A stretch of DNA of 64,000 bases from Brevibacterium sp. 'Marine' (GTDB taxonomy: Bacteria > Actinomycetota > Actinomycetes > Actinomycetales > Brevibacteriaceae). Position numbers and translations under genes: made by a program. The DNA lies in contig NZ_CP051626.1 of the NCBI RefSeq assembly GCF_012844365.1, positions 3,100,001-3,164,000 of the forward strand, in the 5' to 3' direction. Positions 25,895 through 36,419 of this stretch are shown here, piece by piece; within the stretch, counting starts at the first letter, position 1, and each line of letters begins with the position of its first letter. The notes under the pieces are model-generated. The model saw only the letters and a list, made by a program, of their open reading frames with translations, searched no databases and had not been told where the DNA came from.

Positions 25895-28561
25895 TCAGCG
25901 AGCCACGGGATTGGGCATCGTGCCCGCGTAGAGCAGTGATTCTGCTTGGTTGCCGATGTCGACCATCTGCTTCGTGTTCTTCAGCTGCAGTCGGTTGAGG
26001 CACGAATGGGCGAAACGTTCGGCACGCAGATCGACGTCTCCGCTGACACCGCGGGCCGCATCCGGGTGTTCGGCCTCGTACTCATCAAGCACCTCGGCGA
26101 CGATCGCCCAGAACCTGTCGGCCGGCAGCAGTCCATCGGCGTCGAGGATGCCGGAGAGGTGCCGCAGGACCCCGTCGAACATGTCGGTGAAGACGGACAG
26201 TGCCTTCTCCTCTCCCGACACCACGGCGCGGATGCGTTCGACATCGGCGGGCAGTTCGCGGTGGCCGAGCACGGCGACTTCCTCACCGATGTCCTTCATG
26301 AATGCCCCGGTCACCACATGCTCGTCGAGGACGAGGATGAGGTTCTCCCCGTGCGGCATGAATACGAGATCGTGCGCGAGCAGCGCATGGACGAGCGGTT
26401 TCAGGTAGGCCCGCAGGTAGCTGCGCAGCCACGCCCCGGCACTCAGACCGGATGCGCTGATGAGCTCACCCGCCAGCGACACTCCATGATGGTCCCGGTG
26501 CAGCAGAGCGGCCATGGTGATGAGCTTCTGACCTGGTTCGATACGCGAAACGGGGTTCTCCCGCCACAGGGCGGCGAGCATCTTCCGGTGCGGATTCGTC
26601 TCCTTCGTCCGGTGGTAGACATCCCCCGTGTAGCCGAGTGCGGCACGCTCCCGCAGCACTCGGAATCCCGCCTCGGCGAAGGTGGGGTCGGATCCCACCA
26701 AGCCAGTGACCCAGTCGTTGATGGCCGGGGTGTCGCGCATGTACTTCGGCGACAGCCCGCGCAGGAATCCCATGTTCTGCACGGCGAGCGCGACCTTCAC
26801 ATATGGAGCTCCGGTCCGCGAATGGTTGAAGAATGTGCGCAGGGACTGCTGCGCCTGGTGCTTATCGAGTCCCTCCCCGAGCGGCAGCAGATCGCCGCGG
26901 GCAATGTCCGCAGCGAAGGTGATCGCCAGGCGGTGGTCGGCCTGCCAGGGGTGGATCGGCATGAGATGGAAGTCAGCAGGATCCTGCCCTGCCGCCCGGA
27001 TCCGGGTACCGAAGAGATCCCGTTCGGCCTCGCTGAGCACCTCACCGAGGTGGCCCTCCTCAGCGAGTCCGACTCCCAAAGACAGATGGCTGAGTTCGCG
27101 CCTCACTGCCACCCATTCGATGCGGTTGAGCTGTCCGTTCTCCGGTGCCCACGTCCGGAAGTCGCTGAGACCGAAGCCGATGCGACCGTTGTTCGCAAGG
27201 AACCCCGGGTGGCCCTCGGTCATGGCCGCCTCGGTGGTCTGGAAATCCGCGTCGACGAGTGCCCGTGCATCGGGCCTGCGCCCGGCCCGAGCGTCCTCGA
27301 GTTTGAACGCGGCCCCGGCCAGGGTCGACGCGAGTTCCTCGAGGTAGGTGGAGATGAGGCCCTCGGGGATGGCGAGTTCGTCCTGGAGTTCGACGACGAG
27401 TTCCTGTGCGTCGAGCGGAACCTCGGATCCGTCGCGCCACCGGGTGATGCTGGCTTCGTCGATCACCCAGTGCTCGAGCGGCAGCACACGCGCGGTGAAT
27501 GTGTATCGGCTGGCCCCGTCGATGCTCAGCTCCCAGGTCTCGCCTTCGCCATTCGCCGAGGCGGCTCCCCCAGTCGTGGATGGTCGGTCCCCCAGGTCCG
27601 AACTCCCATCCGCATGTGCACTGCCGTTCACGACGACTCCCCTCCCCTCACCGACGCTCACCGGTGCGATGAGTCGTTCGTGGGCGAATTCGGACAGGGC
27701 TTTGGCGACGAGGTGGCGCTGCACGGCGGCGAACGCATCGCCGTTGAGATGGGCATACGGAGCCGGCGGGGCTGCGAACGGCCGACCCGTACGCGGTTTG
27801 GTGGACCTCTGGTCACTGTCCGGTTCCCCGGTCTCAGCCGCGCGCGACTCTCGGACTCCGGCTCCGACGAACGGCGCCAGCGCGCTGGCCTCGAAGCCCG
27901 CGCGGGTGCACACACTGACGAGCGCCAGTTTCTCGATCTCGCCCATCATGATGGTCGCCTCGGTGATGGGGGTGAACCCGGCGGCGCGGTTCTTCTCGAT
28001 GATCGCGTCGTTCCTGGCATCGGGTTCGACGACGACGCGCTCGGCGCCGCGTCCTCCCTGGTCAACCGGCTTCAGGCAGAAGTCGATGACCTCGGCCATG
28101 ATGCGGTCGGTGAGGCCGTGTACGGCGGGTCCTGCCGGAGGGGCGACGAGCAGGTGCATCCCGATGTCCGCAGGTCCCGTGGCCAGGACATTCTGTGGGA
28201 TGAGGCTGCCAGGGGTGTAGGTCTCGACGTAGAAGCAGTCTATGCCGTCGACGGAGCCGACCCAACCGGCGTCATCCGTGGAGTCGCGAATGCCATCCAA
28301 GTAGGTCCGGACCTCGTTCTCGTCGAGGTCGGTCATCATCCAGTAGTGGGCGCGCGGATGGGCCAGCCACTCGTGGATCCGGGCGGTGTCCCGGTCGACG
28401 TCGAGAGGACGGATGGTCACCGTCGCCGAGGCGGCCGTGAGCTTCACGTCCGAACTGCGGTCCGTGCGCGTACAAGTGGCGTTCGCACCAACCGCAGAAA
28501 CGGTCGGGTCGGTTTCGTCCGCCTCGGTGGTGGTCAGGCTGGTGATGAGTTCGGTGGTCAT
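25895..28561 (-). CDS. Fused siderophore acyltransferase - IucA/IucC synthetase (DesC-DesD type)
   Basis: 888-residue fusion. Residues about 45-225 form a GNAT-like siderophore acetyltransferase domain (VTIRPLDVDRDTARIHEWLAHPRAHYWMM... VVEPDARNDAIIEKNRAAGFTPI). After a Pro/Arg linker, about 275-888 is an NRPS-independent siderophore synthetase: HPGFLANNGRIGFGLSDFRTWAPENG, MPIHPWQADHRL, SLRTFFNHSRTGAPYVKVALAVQNMGFLRGLSPKYM, and the nucleotide loop MPHGENLILVLDEH. It would acylate N-hydroxy-diamine and then condense or cyclise units, as in the known DfoC fusion and separate DesC/DesD. The ATG overlaps the hydroxylase stop by 4 nt. Last gene of the iron-box operon. Confidence 0.93.
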   Translation of the reverse strand: MTTELITSLTTTEADETDPTVSAVGANATCTRTDRSSDVKLTAASATVTIRPLDVDRDTARIHEWLAHPRAHYWMMTDLDENEVRTYLDGIRDSTDDAGWVGSVDGIDCFYVETYTPGSLIPQNVLATGPADIGMHLLVAPPAGPAVHGLTDRIMAEVIDFCLKPVDQGGRGAERVVVEPDARNDAIIEKNRAAGFTPITEATIMMGEIEKLALVSVCTRAGFEASALAPFVGAGVRESRAAETGEPDSDQRSTKPRTGRPFAAPPAPYAHLNGDAFAAVQRHLVAKALSEFAHERLIAPVSVGEGRGVVVNGSAHADGSSDLGDRPSTTGGAASANGEGETWELSIDGASRYTFTARVLPLEHWVIDEASITRWRDGSEVPLDAQELVVELQDELAIPEGLISTYLEELASTLAGAAFKLEDARAGRRPDARALVDADFQTTEAAMTEGHPGFLANNGRIGFGLSDFRTWAPENGQLNRIEWVAVRRELSHLSLGVGLAEEGHLGEVLSEAERDLFGTRIRAAGQDPADFHLMPIHPWQADHRLAITFAADIARGDLLPLGEGLDKHQAQQSLRTFFNHSRTGAPYVKVALAVQNMGFLRGLSPKYMRDTPAINDWVTGLVGSDPTFAEAGFRVLRERAALGYTGDVYHRTKETNPHRKMLAALWRENPVSRIEPGQKLITMAALLHRDHHGVSLAGELISASGLSAGAWLRSYLRAYLKPLVHALLAHDLVFMPHGENLILVLDEHVVTGAFMKDIGEEVAVLGHRELPADVERIRAVVSGEEKALSVFTDMFDGVLRHLSGILDADGLLPADRFWAIVAEVLDEYEAEHPDAARGVSGDVDLRAERFAHSCLNRLQLKNTKQMVDIGNQAESLLYAGTMPNPVAR

Positions 28562-30027
28562 ACGTGCGACATCTCCTTGGAGTTCTCGAGTGCGAAGGCG
28601 GCATCGGGGACGGCATCGGATTCGTCGGCCGGCACCCCGAAGGTCTGGAAGGCGATGGCCCGTTCGATCGGATAGGGTTCCCGGCCGGTCACTGCGGCCA
28701 GCACCACCGAGGCCCGCCACGGGCCGAAGCCGAGGTCGGGGGCGGTCACGCCGTGGGTGTGCTCTTCGCCGCCCACGACGTGGATGGTTCCTTCGTCGTT
28801 GATCGTGTAGTGGCGGCTGACGTCGAGGCGGCCTCGGGAGTCCAGACGGATGTCGTCACCGAGAGGGCTGAGGAAGTCCGGGACCTGGGATTTGTATCCG
28901 GTGGCCGCGATAACCGATCCGGACCGCCTGGTGAAGGTCTTTCCCAGTGCCGTGTTGCGGAAGTCGAGCAGGTATTCGCCGCTGATCTGATCGATGTCGG
29001 CGGTGACGAGTTCGGCTTCGGAGATGAGGTTTGTCAGCAGTTCTCGCCCGCCGCGGCTGAGTCGGTAGAGAGTGTCGTGGATGTCGTCGACGAGGTCGGC
29101 GGAGATGCCCTTGTACAGCGTGCGCTGTTCCCGGCCGACGCGTTCGCGCAGCTCATCGGGCAGCGCCCGGAAGTGGTCGGTGTACTCCGGGGAGGTCATC
29201 TCAAGGGTGAGCTTCGTGTACTCCATCGGGAAGAACCGCGGCGACCGGGTCACCCAGTCGAGGCGTACGCCTCGGTCTTCGGCGTCGTCGATGAGGTCAC
29301 GGTAGATCTCGGCGGCGGACTGGCCGCTGCCGACGATCGTGATCGCCCCGGAGTCGAGCAGCGCGTCCCGGTTCTCGAGGTAGTCGGCGGTGTGGATGAG
29401 CGGGCCGGCAGCGGGCGAGTTGGCGGCGCTGTCCGGGCCGGCAGCGGGCGAGTTGACGGCACCGTCCGGGCCCGTGCCGGACGCACCAGCGCCGGCATCG
29501 CCCTCGAGCCCCTGCAGCGCAGGCGGCAGTACGGGCTGCGTTCCCACGCCGAGCACGAGATGCCGTGCGCGGTAGGTCTCGGTGCCCACGATCGAACCGG
29601 AGTCGTCGGCCACCTCGGCGAGGGCGGTGTACACACCGTCCTCCCTGGTCACGGACACGACGCGACGGTTCCATCGCAGCGAATCCAACTGGGCGGAAAC
29701 CCACCGGCAGTATTCGTCGAATTCGGCGCGCAGGGGGTAGAAGGATTCGCGGATGTAGAACGGGTAGAGCCGCCGGCGCTCCTTGAGGAAGTTGAGGAAC
29801 GAGTACGGGGAGGTGGGGTCGGCCATGGTGACGAGGTCGGCGAGGAACGGCACCTGGATGGTTGAGCCTTCGATCATCATGCCCGGGTGCCAGCGGAATT
29901 CGGGGCGCTGGTCGACGAAGATCGCGTCGACGTCGTCGAGCGGTTCCGACAGTGCGGCCAGGCCGAGTCCGAAGGGACCGATGCCGACGCCGAGGATGTC
30001 GTGGATGGGCGTGGAATCTGCGCTCAT
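28558..30027 (-). CDS. Lysine/ornithine/cadaverine N-hydroxylase (DesB/IucD type)
   Basis: 489-residue FAD/NADPH monooxygenase. Features: FAD site LGVGIGPFGLGLAALSEP (11-28), HPGMMIEGSTIQVPFLADLVTMADPTSPYSFLNFLKE, NADPH fold ITIVGSGQSAAEIYRDL, MEYTKLTLEMTSPEYTDHF, C-terminal HGVTAPDLGFGPWRAS. With a decarboxylase upstream, the substrate is likely the diamine cadaverine (or putrescine) rather than the amino acid. Residues about 175-200 hold a duplicated insertion (NSPAAGP twice), a local DNA duplication at 29400-29465. It overlaps both neighbours by 4 nt (ATGA). Confidence 0.93.
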   Translation of the reverse strand: MSADSTPIHDILGVGIGPFGLGLAALSEPLDDVDAIFVDQRPEFRWHPGMMIEGSTIQVPFLADLVTMADPTSPYSFLNFLKERRRLYPFYIRESFYPLRAEFDEYCRWVSAQLDSLRWNRRVVSVTREDGVYTALAEVADDSGSIVGTETYRARHLVLGVGTQPVLPPALQGLEGDAGAGASGTGPDGAVNSPAAGPDSAANSPAAGPLIHTADYLENRDALLDSGAITIVGSGQSAAEIYRDLIDDAEDRGVRLDWVTRSPRFFPMEYTKLTLEMTSPEYTDHFRALPDELRERVGREQRTLYKGISADLVDDIHDTLYRLSRGGRELLTNLISEAELVTADIDQISGEYLLDFRNTALGKTFTRRSGSVIAATGYKSQVPDFLSPLGDDIRLDSRGRLDVSRHYTINDEGTIHVVGGEEHTHGVTAPDLGFGPWRASVVLAAVTGREPYPIERAIAFQTFGVPADESDAVPDAAFALENSKEMSHV

Positions 30028-31628
30028 GCTGCGCCTCCTTCGGTTGCGGCGTCCTCGAGATCCCGGCCAGCGAGAATGCCGTGCCCGGTGGCACGGACGA
30101 GGTCGAGCACGGCGGTGACGTCATCGATGCTGGTGTCGGGGTTGAGCAGGGTGAGTTTGAGCCACGGCGTTCCGTCGATGACGGTGCGGGCGATGGCGGC
30201 GCGGCCGGAGCGGAAGAGGACTCGGCGGATGAGCGGGACGAGTTCGTCGCAGGTGGCCGGGTCCGCGGTCGCCGGGGTGAAGCGGAACAGCACCGTGGAC
30301 AGGTCCGAGGCGCCGAGCACCTCGAAGTCCGCCTGGGCCTCGAGCAGCTCCCGGACGTCGGCCGCGAGGTCGCAGACTGTGTCGAGCATCGATCCGATCT
30401 CGCCTGCCCCACGGGCGCGCAGCGTCGTCCAGAGCTTGAGCGCGTCGAAGCGGCGGGTGGTCTGCAGGGACTTGTCGACCTGGTTCGGTTCGGCGTCGGC
30501 TTCGTGCGCTTCGGCTTCGGGGTTGAGGTAGTCGTGGTGGTGGATCGTCGGCGCGAACAGGCTCGCGTCCCTGATGAGCAGGGCCGAGGAGGACACCGGC
30601 TGGAAGAACGTCTTATGGAAGTCGATGGTCACCGAGGTGGCCCCGGAGATCCCGTCGAGCAGGTGGGCGCGAGCCGGGGCCCAGAGCAGTCCGCCGCCGT
30701 ATGCGGCGTCGACGTGCAGCCACACGTTCGCTGATTCGCAGACCCCGGCGATGGTCTCGAGCGGGTCGATGACACCGCGGTCGGTGGTTCCGGCGGTGGC
30801 GACGACGGCCATGGGGATCTGGTCGTTCGCCTCGATCGCGAGGAGGCTGGCGTTGAGCGCTTCGGCGTCCATTCGGCCGGACTGGTCGGTCGGGACGGTC
30901 ACGACCGCCTCGGCGTCGAGGCCGAGGAGGAATGCCGCGCGCGACACGGAGAAGTGGGCCTGGTCGGTCGCGAGGATCCGCAGCCGGGACAGCAGGTCAC
31001 GACGGGTGGGCGCGCCCAGGCCAGGGCCGCCTCGGCGAGGTTCGGTCTCATCGTGTCCTGCCACCTCGCCGAGGACGTTTTCGCGGGCAAGAAACAGCGC
31101 CTGGAGGTTCGACTGGGTGCCTCCGGAGGTGAAGATTCCGTCGCCGCCGGCGAAGCCGAGGTGGCCGCAGGTCCACTCGATGAGCCGGCGTTCCATGAGG
31201 GTGGCGACCTCGGATTGGTCGTAGGTGTCGACCGAGGTGTTGATGGCGGCGAGCATCGCTTCGGCGGCGACGGCGGGGACGGCGACCGGGCAGTTGAGGT
31301 GGGCGACGTAGCTGGGGTGGTGGAACCACACGGCATTGTCGGCGTAGAGGGCGTCGACTTCGCGCAGGGCTTCGGCGTTGCCGACGCCTGCGGTGTCGAG
31401 GTCGACGGCATCGACTGCGACCTGGAGTCCGGAGCGATCCTTCGCCGAGGCGGCCCGCTCGATGGTGCGGAAACGTTCGCCGAGGATGTCGACGACGTCG
31501 TGCATGAGCGATGTGTACTCGTCTGCGCTGTGGGCGCCGAGGAGGGCATCGGTGTGGGGGATTTCGGGGGTCTGAAGGGGTGCTGAGGTGGGTGTCGCTT
31601 CGGTGTCGTAGAGCAGAGAAGTCGTCAC
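30024..31628 (-). CDS. PLP-dependent L-lysine/diaminobutyrate-type decarboxylase (DesA-like)
   Basis: 534-residue group-II PLP decarboxylase. Motifs: FHHPSYVAHLNCPVAVPAVAAEAMLAAINTSVDTYDQSEVATLMERR, GIFTSGGTQSNLQALFLAREN, VVATAGTTDRGVIDPL, WLHVDAAYGGGLLWAP, and the PLP lysine in VTIDFHKTFFQPVSSSALLIRD. In a siderophore operon this makes the diamine backbone (cadaverine for desferrioxamines). The GTG at 31626-31628 is preferred because an AAGGAGGAAA ribosome site precedes it; a start ten codons earlier would translate that site. A short insertion (about 185-203) lies between two inverted repeat cores (31022-31076). Confidence 0.92.
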   Translation of the reverse strand: MTTSLLYDTEATPTSAPLQTPEIPHTDALLGAHSADEYTSLMHDVVDILGERFRTIERAASAKDRSGLQVAVDAVDLDTAGVGNAEALREVDALYADNAVWFHHPSYVAHLNCPVAVPAVAAEAMLAAINTSVDTYDQSEVATLMERRLIEWTCGHLGFAGGDGIFTSGGTQSNLQALFLARENVLGEVAGHDETEPRRGGPGLGAPTRRDLLSRLRILATDQAHFSVSRAAFLLGLDAEAVVTVPTDQSGRMDAEALNASLLAIEANDQIPMAVVATAGTTDRGVIDPLETIAGVCESANVWLHVDAAYGGGLLWAPARAHLLDGISGATSVTIDFHKTFFQPVSSSALLIRDASLFAPTIHHHDYLNPEAEAHEADAEPNQVDKSLQTTRRFDALKLWTTLRARGAGEIGSMLDTVCDLAADVRELLEAQADFEVLGASDLSTVLFRFTPATADPATCDELVPLIRRVLFRSGRAAIARTVIDGTPWLKLTLLNPDTSIDDVTAVLDLVRATGHGILAGRDLEDAATEGGAA

Positions 31629-31676
31629 TGTGAGGTTTCCTCCTTCGATGATGCGCACCGCGAAGCGCGGCTCGCA

Positions 31677-31695
31677 TTAGGGAAACCTACCCTAA
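31677..31695. promoter_or_regulatory. IdeR/DtxR-type iron box
   Basis: TTAGGGAAACCTACCCTAA, a 19-bp interrupted palindrome matching the TTAGG...CCTAA iron-box pattern of DtxR/IdeR/DmdR repressors. It is about 49 bp before the decarboxylase start, so the siderophore operon should be repressed when iron is plentiful. Confidence 0.9.
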
Positions 31696-31904
31696 CTTTC
31701 TGCATTGGCGAAGAGTCTGTTCGCCGGCCCGACGACTACGGGCGTCGCGCATCCGTCGGGCAAGGCGGTGCCCGCGCCCAGGTTTCATGCGGCAAGGAGG
31801 CTGTTCGCACTACGGGTGCATCGGGCCGAAAAGCGCTGAGTGGCCTTCGTCACATTGAGGTGTGTTGTCCAACATCGTGAGACGTTCCAGGCGGATCCAG
31901 CTGA

Positions 31905-31967
31905 CGAGTTCAGGACACTTCGTGCGGGGCCCCGAGGCAAAATTCCGCACAGATCGTCCGGAACTCG
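31905..31967. repeat. 63-bp palindromic element, copy A
   Basis: CGAGTTC...GAACTCG ends; arms CGAGTTCaGGAC...TGCGGgg and TTCCGCA...GTCCgGAACTCG fold as an imperfect hairpin. The whole 63 bp aligns without gaps to 52155-52217 (about three quarters of positions identical by eye). It lies in the gene-free gap between the siderophore operon promoter and the guaB terminator. Confidence 0.75.
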
Positions 31968-32000
31968 GGAGATTCACCGCCCGAGTCCCCTCATGAAGTA

Positions 32001-32036
32001 AGCCGCAGCCTCCGCGCGAACGCGGAAGCTGCGGCT
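32001..32036 (-). terminator. guaB transcription terminator
   Basis: AGCCGCAGC-c-TCCGCG cgaa CGCGGA-a-GCTGCGGCT: a 15-bp stem with one internal mismatch and a CGAA tetraloop, 43 nt past the guaB stop. A smaller CCCC-tccttc-GGGG hairpin lies between (near 32052-32066). Confidence 0.75.
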
Positions 32037-32078
32037 TCTCATCGACCAGAGACCCCTCCTTCGGGGGACCTCACTACC

Positions 32079-33638
<1,560 letters not shown>

Positions 33639-33808
33639 TCAATGCTATCGGAGCGCGACAGTCGACCGCTATGGGTTCAAGTACCGAGCACTGTGAGACT
33701 GACTACACGGGGAAAGCTGTCGGATTCGTGCGGGAATCCTTCACCGAGGCGGCTCATCGTCAATCCCTCACCGAAGCGGGTGGCCGCCGCCCCATCCTCA
33801 CCGAAGAT

Positions 33809-34471
33809 CTACCGCCCCTCCCCCACGGACCGTGCAAGGTCGAGGGTCGATGCTTCGGAGTCGTCGAGGTGGATGCGCAGCAGTCCTTCGGCGCCCTGCC
33901 GGTCCCCGGATTTCATCTTCTCGAGGATGTCCCGGTGCGGGTTCGCCCAGTGCGAGTGGTATTTGCCGGGTTCGGGCGAGCGCGAGAACGTCGTCGACAG
34001 CCGAGCCATGAGGTTGAGGTAGAACTCGTCGAGAAGTGGTGAACCGAGGAGGCCGACGATCGCGCGGTGGAACGATGCCGAGTGTTCCTGCGCATCGGCC
34101 CAGGTTTCGTTCTTCGGTGCGGTTTCGGCCCGGACCACGGAGGCTTCGACGGCGGCCATCGCCTCGTCGGTGGCGTCCTGCGATTCCTGGACGGCGCGGA
34201 TCTCGAAGACCCGGCGGGCACGGTAGAGGTCCTTGAGCTCGTCGATGCCGAAGGTGGAGACGAAGAAGCCCCGGTTGGGTTCCTGGGTGAGCAGCCCGGC
34301 GTGGCGCAGCAGGCTCAGCGATTCGCGGGCGGTGTTGCGCGAAACGTTGAACTCCTTGGCCAAGGCACCATCGCGGACCGGACTTCCCGCCGGGTATTCA
34401 CCGTCGGTGATGCGGGTGCGGACAAGGGCGACGATCGCCTCTGACGTGCAGCCGGGGGAATGTGGACTCAT
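33809..34471 (-). CDS. GntR family transcriptional regulator (FadR/FCD subgroup)
   Basis: 220-residue regulator with a winged helix (IVALVRTRITDGEYPAGSPVRDGALAKEFNVSRNTARESLSLLRHAGLLTQEPNRGFFVSTF, 13-75) and an FCD helical effector domain (ELKDLYRARRVFEIRAVQES... FHRAIVGLLGSPLLDEFYLNLMARL... HRDILEKMKSGDRQGAEGLLRIHLDDSEA). The FCD metal-binding histidines are visible (H in SFHRAIV, HRDIL, IHLDDSE). No obvious target operon adjoins; guaB and RluA neighbours are housekeeping genes. The 33606-33808 gap holds a CCGAGGCGG copy (33744-33752). Confidence 0.9.
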   Translation of the reverse strand: MSPHSPGCTSEAIVALVRTRITDGEYPAGSPVRDGALAKEFNVSRNTARESLSLLRHAGLLTQEPNRGFFVSTFGIDELKDLYRARRVFEIRAVQESQDATDEAMAAVEASVVRAETAPKNETWADAQEHSASFHRAIVGLLGSPLLDEFYLNLMARLSTTFSRSPEPGKYHSHWANPHRDILEKMKSGDRQGAEGLLRIHLDDSEASTLDLARSVGEGR

Positions 34472-34540
34472 ACCACCAGGCTACCGTGTCCCCGCCGGCC
34501 GTGGGCGAACTTCGCCGCCGACTCTGCCTGAGTCGACCGC

Positions 34541-35611
34541 TCAGGACGCAGCGACGGCACCCGGGTCGAGGCTCAGACGCGAGCTGAAATGGCGCGGGCA
34601 CCCCGTCAGCGGATCGTCGAATGCGATCTCCGCGGCCAACAGCTGCAGCGGCGACGAGAAGTCGTACGGATCCGGGGCAAGATCGACCGGATAGACCGGA
34701 TCACCGAGGATGGGCAGCCCGAGCGCGTTCATGTGCACCCGCAACTGGTGCGTCTTGCCCGTGACCGGCGCAAGTTCGTACTCGGCAACCCCTCCCCGAG
34801 GCGGCCCTTCGTCTCCGTCTCCCGCCCATTCGGACGGTGCATGGTCACCTCCCCCTCGCCGAGGCGGCCCAGCGCCATCCGTATCCACTCGAGTCCTACT
34901 GGGGCTGAGTCCCCGTGCTCCGATGGTGCGCACGAGGCGGATCCGACTGACCGCGTTCGGCTCCCCTGCGACTTCGAGCACTTGGCGTCCGCCGACCGGT
35001 TTGACCAAACGTGATTCGCGGATGACAGGAAACTCCATGTCTGCCGGTGGCGCCGACGCCAGGGCTCGGTAGGTCTTGTGGACCCTGCGGTCTTGGAACA
35101 GACGCTGGTAGCGGCCGCGCGTCTCGGGCCGTTTCGACAGGACCAGCAGACCGGCGGTGATCCGGTCGAGGCGGTGGATGGCGACGAGGTCGGGCTGGTC
35201 GAGATCGACACGCAGCCGGGTGACGACGCATTCGCGCACGAAGCATCCGTTCGGGGTGCTGGCGAGGAAATGAGGTTTGTCGACGACGATCAGGTCCTCG
35301 TCCTCGAACACGATCCCGACGTCGAAGGGGATCCGCTCTTCGGGTGGGACCGGACGGTGGAAGAAGTAGAACCCGCCGGGAATGACCGGATCGTCCCAGG
35401 TCACCGTGCGCCCCGCCTCGTCGCACATGTCCCCATCGGTCAGCAGCGCCTGTCGGGACTCGGGGGCCGCCTCGGGGAATTCGGTCTCCAGCCAGTCCCC
35501 GATCGAGTCGGGAACGGGCAGGTGGTTCTTCGCGTGGGTGGCCTTGCCACCGGGAGCGCGCAGAGCGGTCGCCGAGATTCCCTCTCGAGGCGGGAGCGGA
35601 CTGCGGGGCAT
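34541..35611 (-). CDS. RluA family pseudouridine synthase
   Basis: 356-residue RNA pseudouridine synthase. Motifs: GGFYFFHRPVPPEE, DVGIVFEDEDLIVVDKPHFLASTPNG, VAIHRLDRITAGLLVLSKRPETRGRYQRLFQDRRVHKTYRAL with the catalytic Asp in HRLDR, and PVTGKTHQLRVHMNALGLPILGDPVYP. The RNA substrate cannot be assigned. Just before the TGKTHQLRVH strand there is a 25-30 residue Gly/Arg-rich insertion (GPPRRGGGDHAPSEWAGDGDEGPPRGG, about 248-275) bounded by two CCGAGGCGG copies. The ATG at 35609-35611 is chosen because upstream sequence is tandemly repeated and not conserved. Confidence 0.92.
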   Translation of the reverse strand: MPRSPLPPREGISATALRAPGGKATHAKNHLPVPDSIGDWLETEFPEAAPESRQALLTDGDMCDEAGRTVTWDDPVIPGGFYFFHRPVPPEERIPFDVGIVFEDEDLIVVDKPHFLASTPNGCFVRECVVTRLRVDLDQPDLVAIHRLDRITAGLLVLSKRPETRGRYQRLFQDRRVHKTYRALASAPPADMEFPVIRESRLVKPVGGRQVLEVAGEPNAVSRIRLVRTIGARGLSPSRTRVDTDGAGPPRRGGGDHAPSEWAGDGDEGPPRGGVAEYELAPVTGKTHQLRVHMNALGLPILGDPVYPVDLAPDPYDFSSPLQLLAAEIAFDDPLTGCPRHFSSRLSLDPGAVAAS

Positions 35612-35623
35612 GGGGCCAAGTCT

Positions 35624-35694
35624 ATGCGGTGCCACCATCGTCCCCAGTCGATGCGGCGCCACCATCGGCACGGTCGCGGAGGCACGGTCGCGGA
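35624..35694. repeat. Short tandem duplications upstream of the RluA-family gene
   Basis: ATGCGGTGCCACCATCG (35624-35640) recurs as ATGCGGCGCCACCATCG (35651-35667), a 27-bp period. GCACGGTCGCGGA is then repeated just after it. These occupy the upstream region of the pseudouridine synthase and the space before the divergent small gene. Confidence 0.65.
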
Positions 35695-35822
35695 AGCTCT
35701 GGCGTGGAAGCACTGGCGCGGAACCGCACGAAATCTGCCGGATACCGCAGATCGGCCGCGGTTTCCGCAAAACTCCGAGACGCCTTCGAATTCCCGCCGA
35801 CTGAGCACCTATGGTGGGACAC

Positions 35823-36275
35823 ATGGACCGCATCGAACTCACGCAGGATGTCCTCTGCGAGAAGGTCGTCACTCCGATCGTTCTCGCGATGTTCGCCGAT
35901 CACGAGTGGGACAGCATCGCGATGCTCCGCGATTCCGACGATGAGCGTCGGCTCTTCGCGCGGATCGTCGTCGCCGGGGAGGCCGTTGAAGTCCTCCTCG
36001 ACTACCCCGGCAATGATGAGAGCCTCTATGACATGCAGGAGCGCCTGGTCGCGGAGTTCCGGTCATTCATCGAAACCTCTGAGTTCGGCGCGCGACGCGC
36101 CCCGGAGTGGGAGGCCGATTCATTCGCCTTCGAGCACAAACCTGCCGTCGTCACCCGCACTCCGCGACCGGATTTCGACGGACCGCCGGACTGCGTTCAG
36201 CGTCGCCTGCGCAACCGCGGAAGGGTCATGCGCATCGACCGCCGCCGCTGCGTCTCCGCTCACCGCCGCGACTGA
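35823..36275 (+). CDS. Hypothetical protein
   Basis: 150-residue protein of unknown function. The first two thirds look like a folded domain (MDRIELTQDVLCEKVVTPIVLAMFADHEWDSIAMLRDSDDERRLFARIVVAGEAVEVLLDYPGNDESLYDMQERLVAEFRSFIETSEFG). The last 40 residues are Arg-rich and less convincing, so the C-terminus may be shifted or variable. GGTGGGA precedes the ATG at 35823; another ATG four codons upstream (35811) is possible. Not recognised. It ends 64 nt before a strong hairpin. Confidence 0.55.
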   Translation: MDRIELTQDVLCEKVVTPIVLAMFADHEWDSIAMLRDSDDERRLFARIVVAGEAVEVLLDYPGNDESLYDMQERLVAEFRSFIETSEFGARRAPEWEADSFAFEHKPAVVTRTPRPDFDGPPDCVQRRLRNRGRVMRIDRRRCVSAHRRD

Positions 36276-36339
36276 GCAACCGCCCCGCTGCACCCTGCCC
36301 CCACCGCACTCGGCTGCGCGCCGGAGGCCCCGCGTCGCG

Positions 36340-36397
36340 GCACAGTTTGAGTTGAATAGCCCAGTTTCAAACATGGGCTGTTCAACTCACACTGTGC
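36340..36397 (+). terminator. 58-bp hairpin between convergent genes
   Basis: 24-nt arms (36340-36363 and 36374-36397; GCACAGTTTGAGTTGAATAG against CTGTTCAACTCACACTGTGC) with one wobble and one mismatch, 10-nt loop, then TTT on the plus strand. Lower GC than surrounding DNA. Acts for the hypothetical gene and possibly for the convergent acyl-CoA dehydrogenase. Confidence 0.75.
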
Positions 36398-36419
36398 TTT
36401 CAGCGACAGGGCATCCCGC

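Noticed and set aside
34541-35872. Longer RluA-family protein starting near 35872
   Set aside because: The added N-terminus is encoded by short tandem duplications and overlaps the divergent small gene; the family domain fits ATG 35611.
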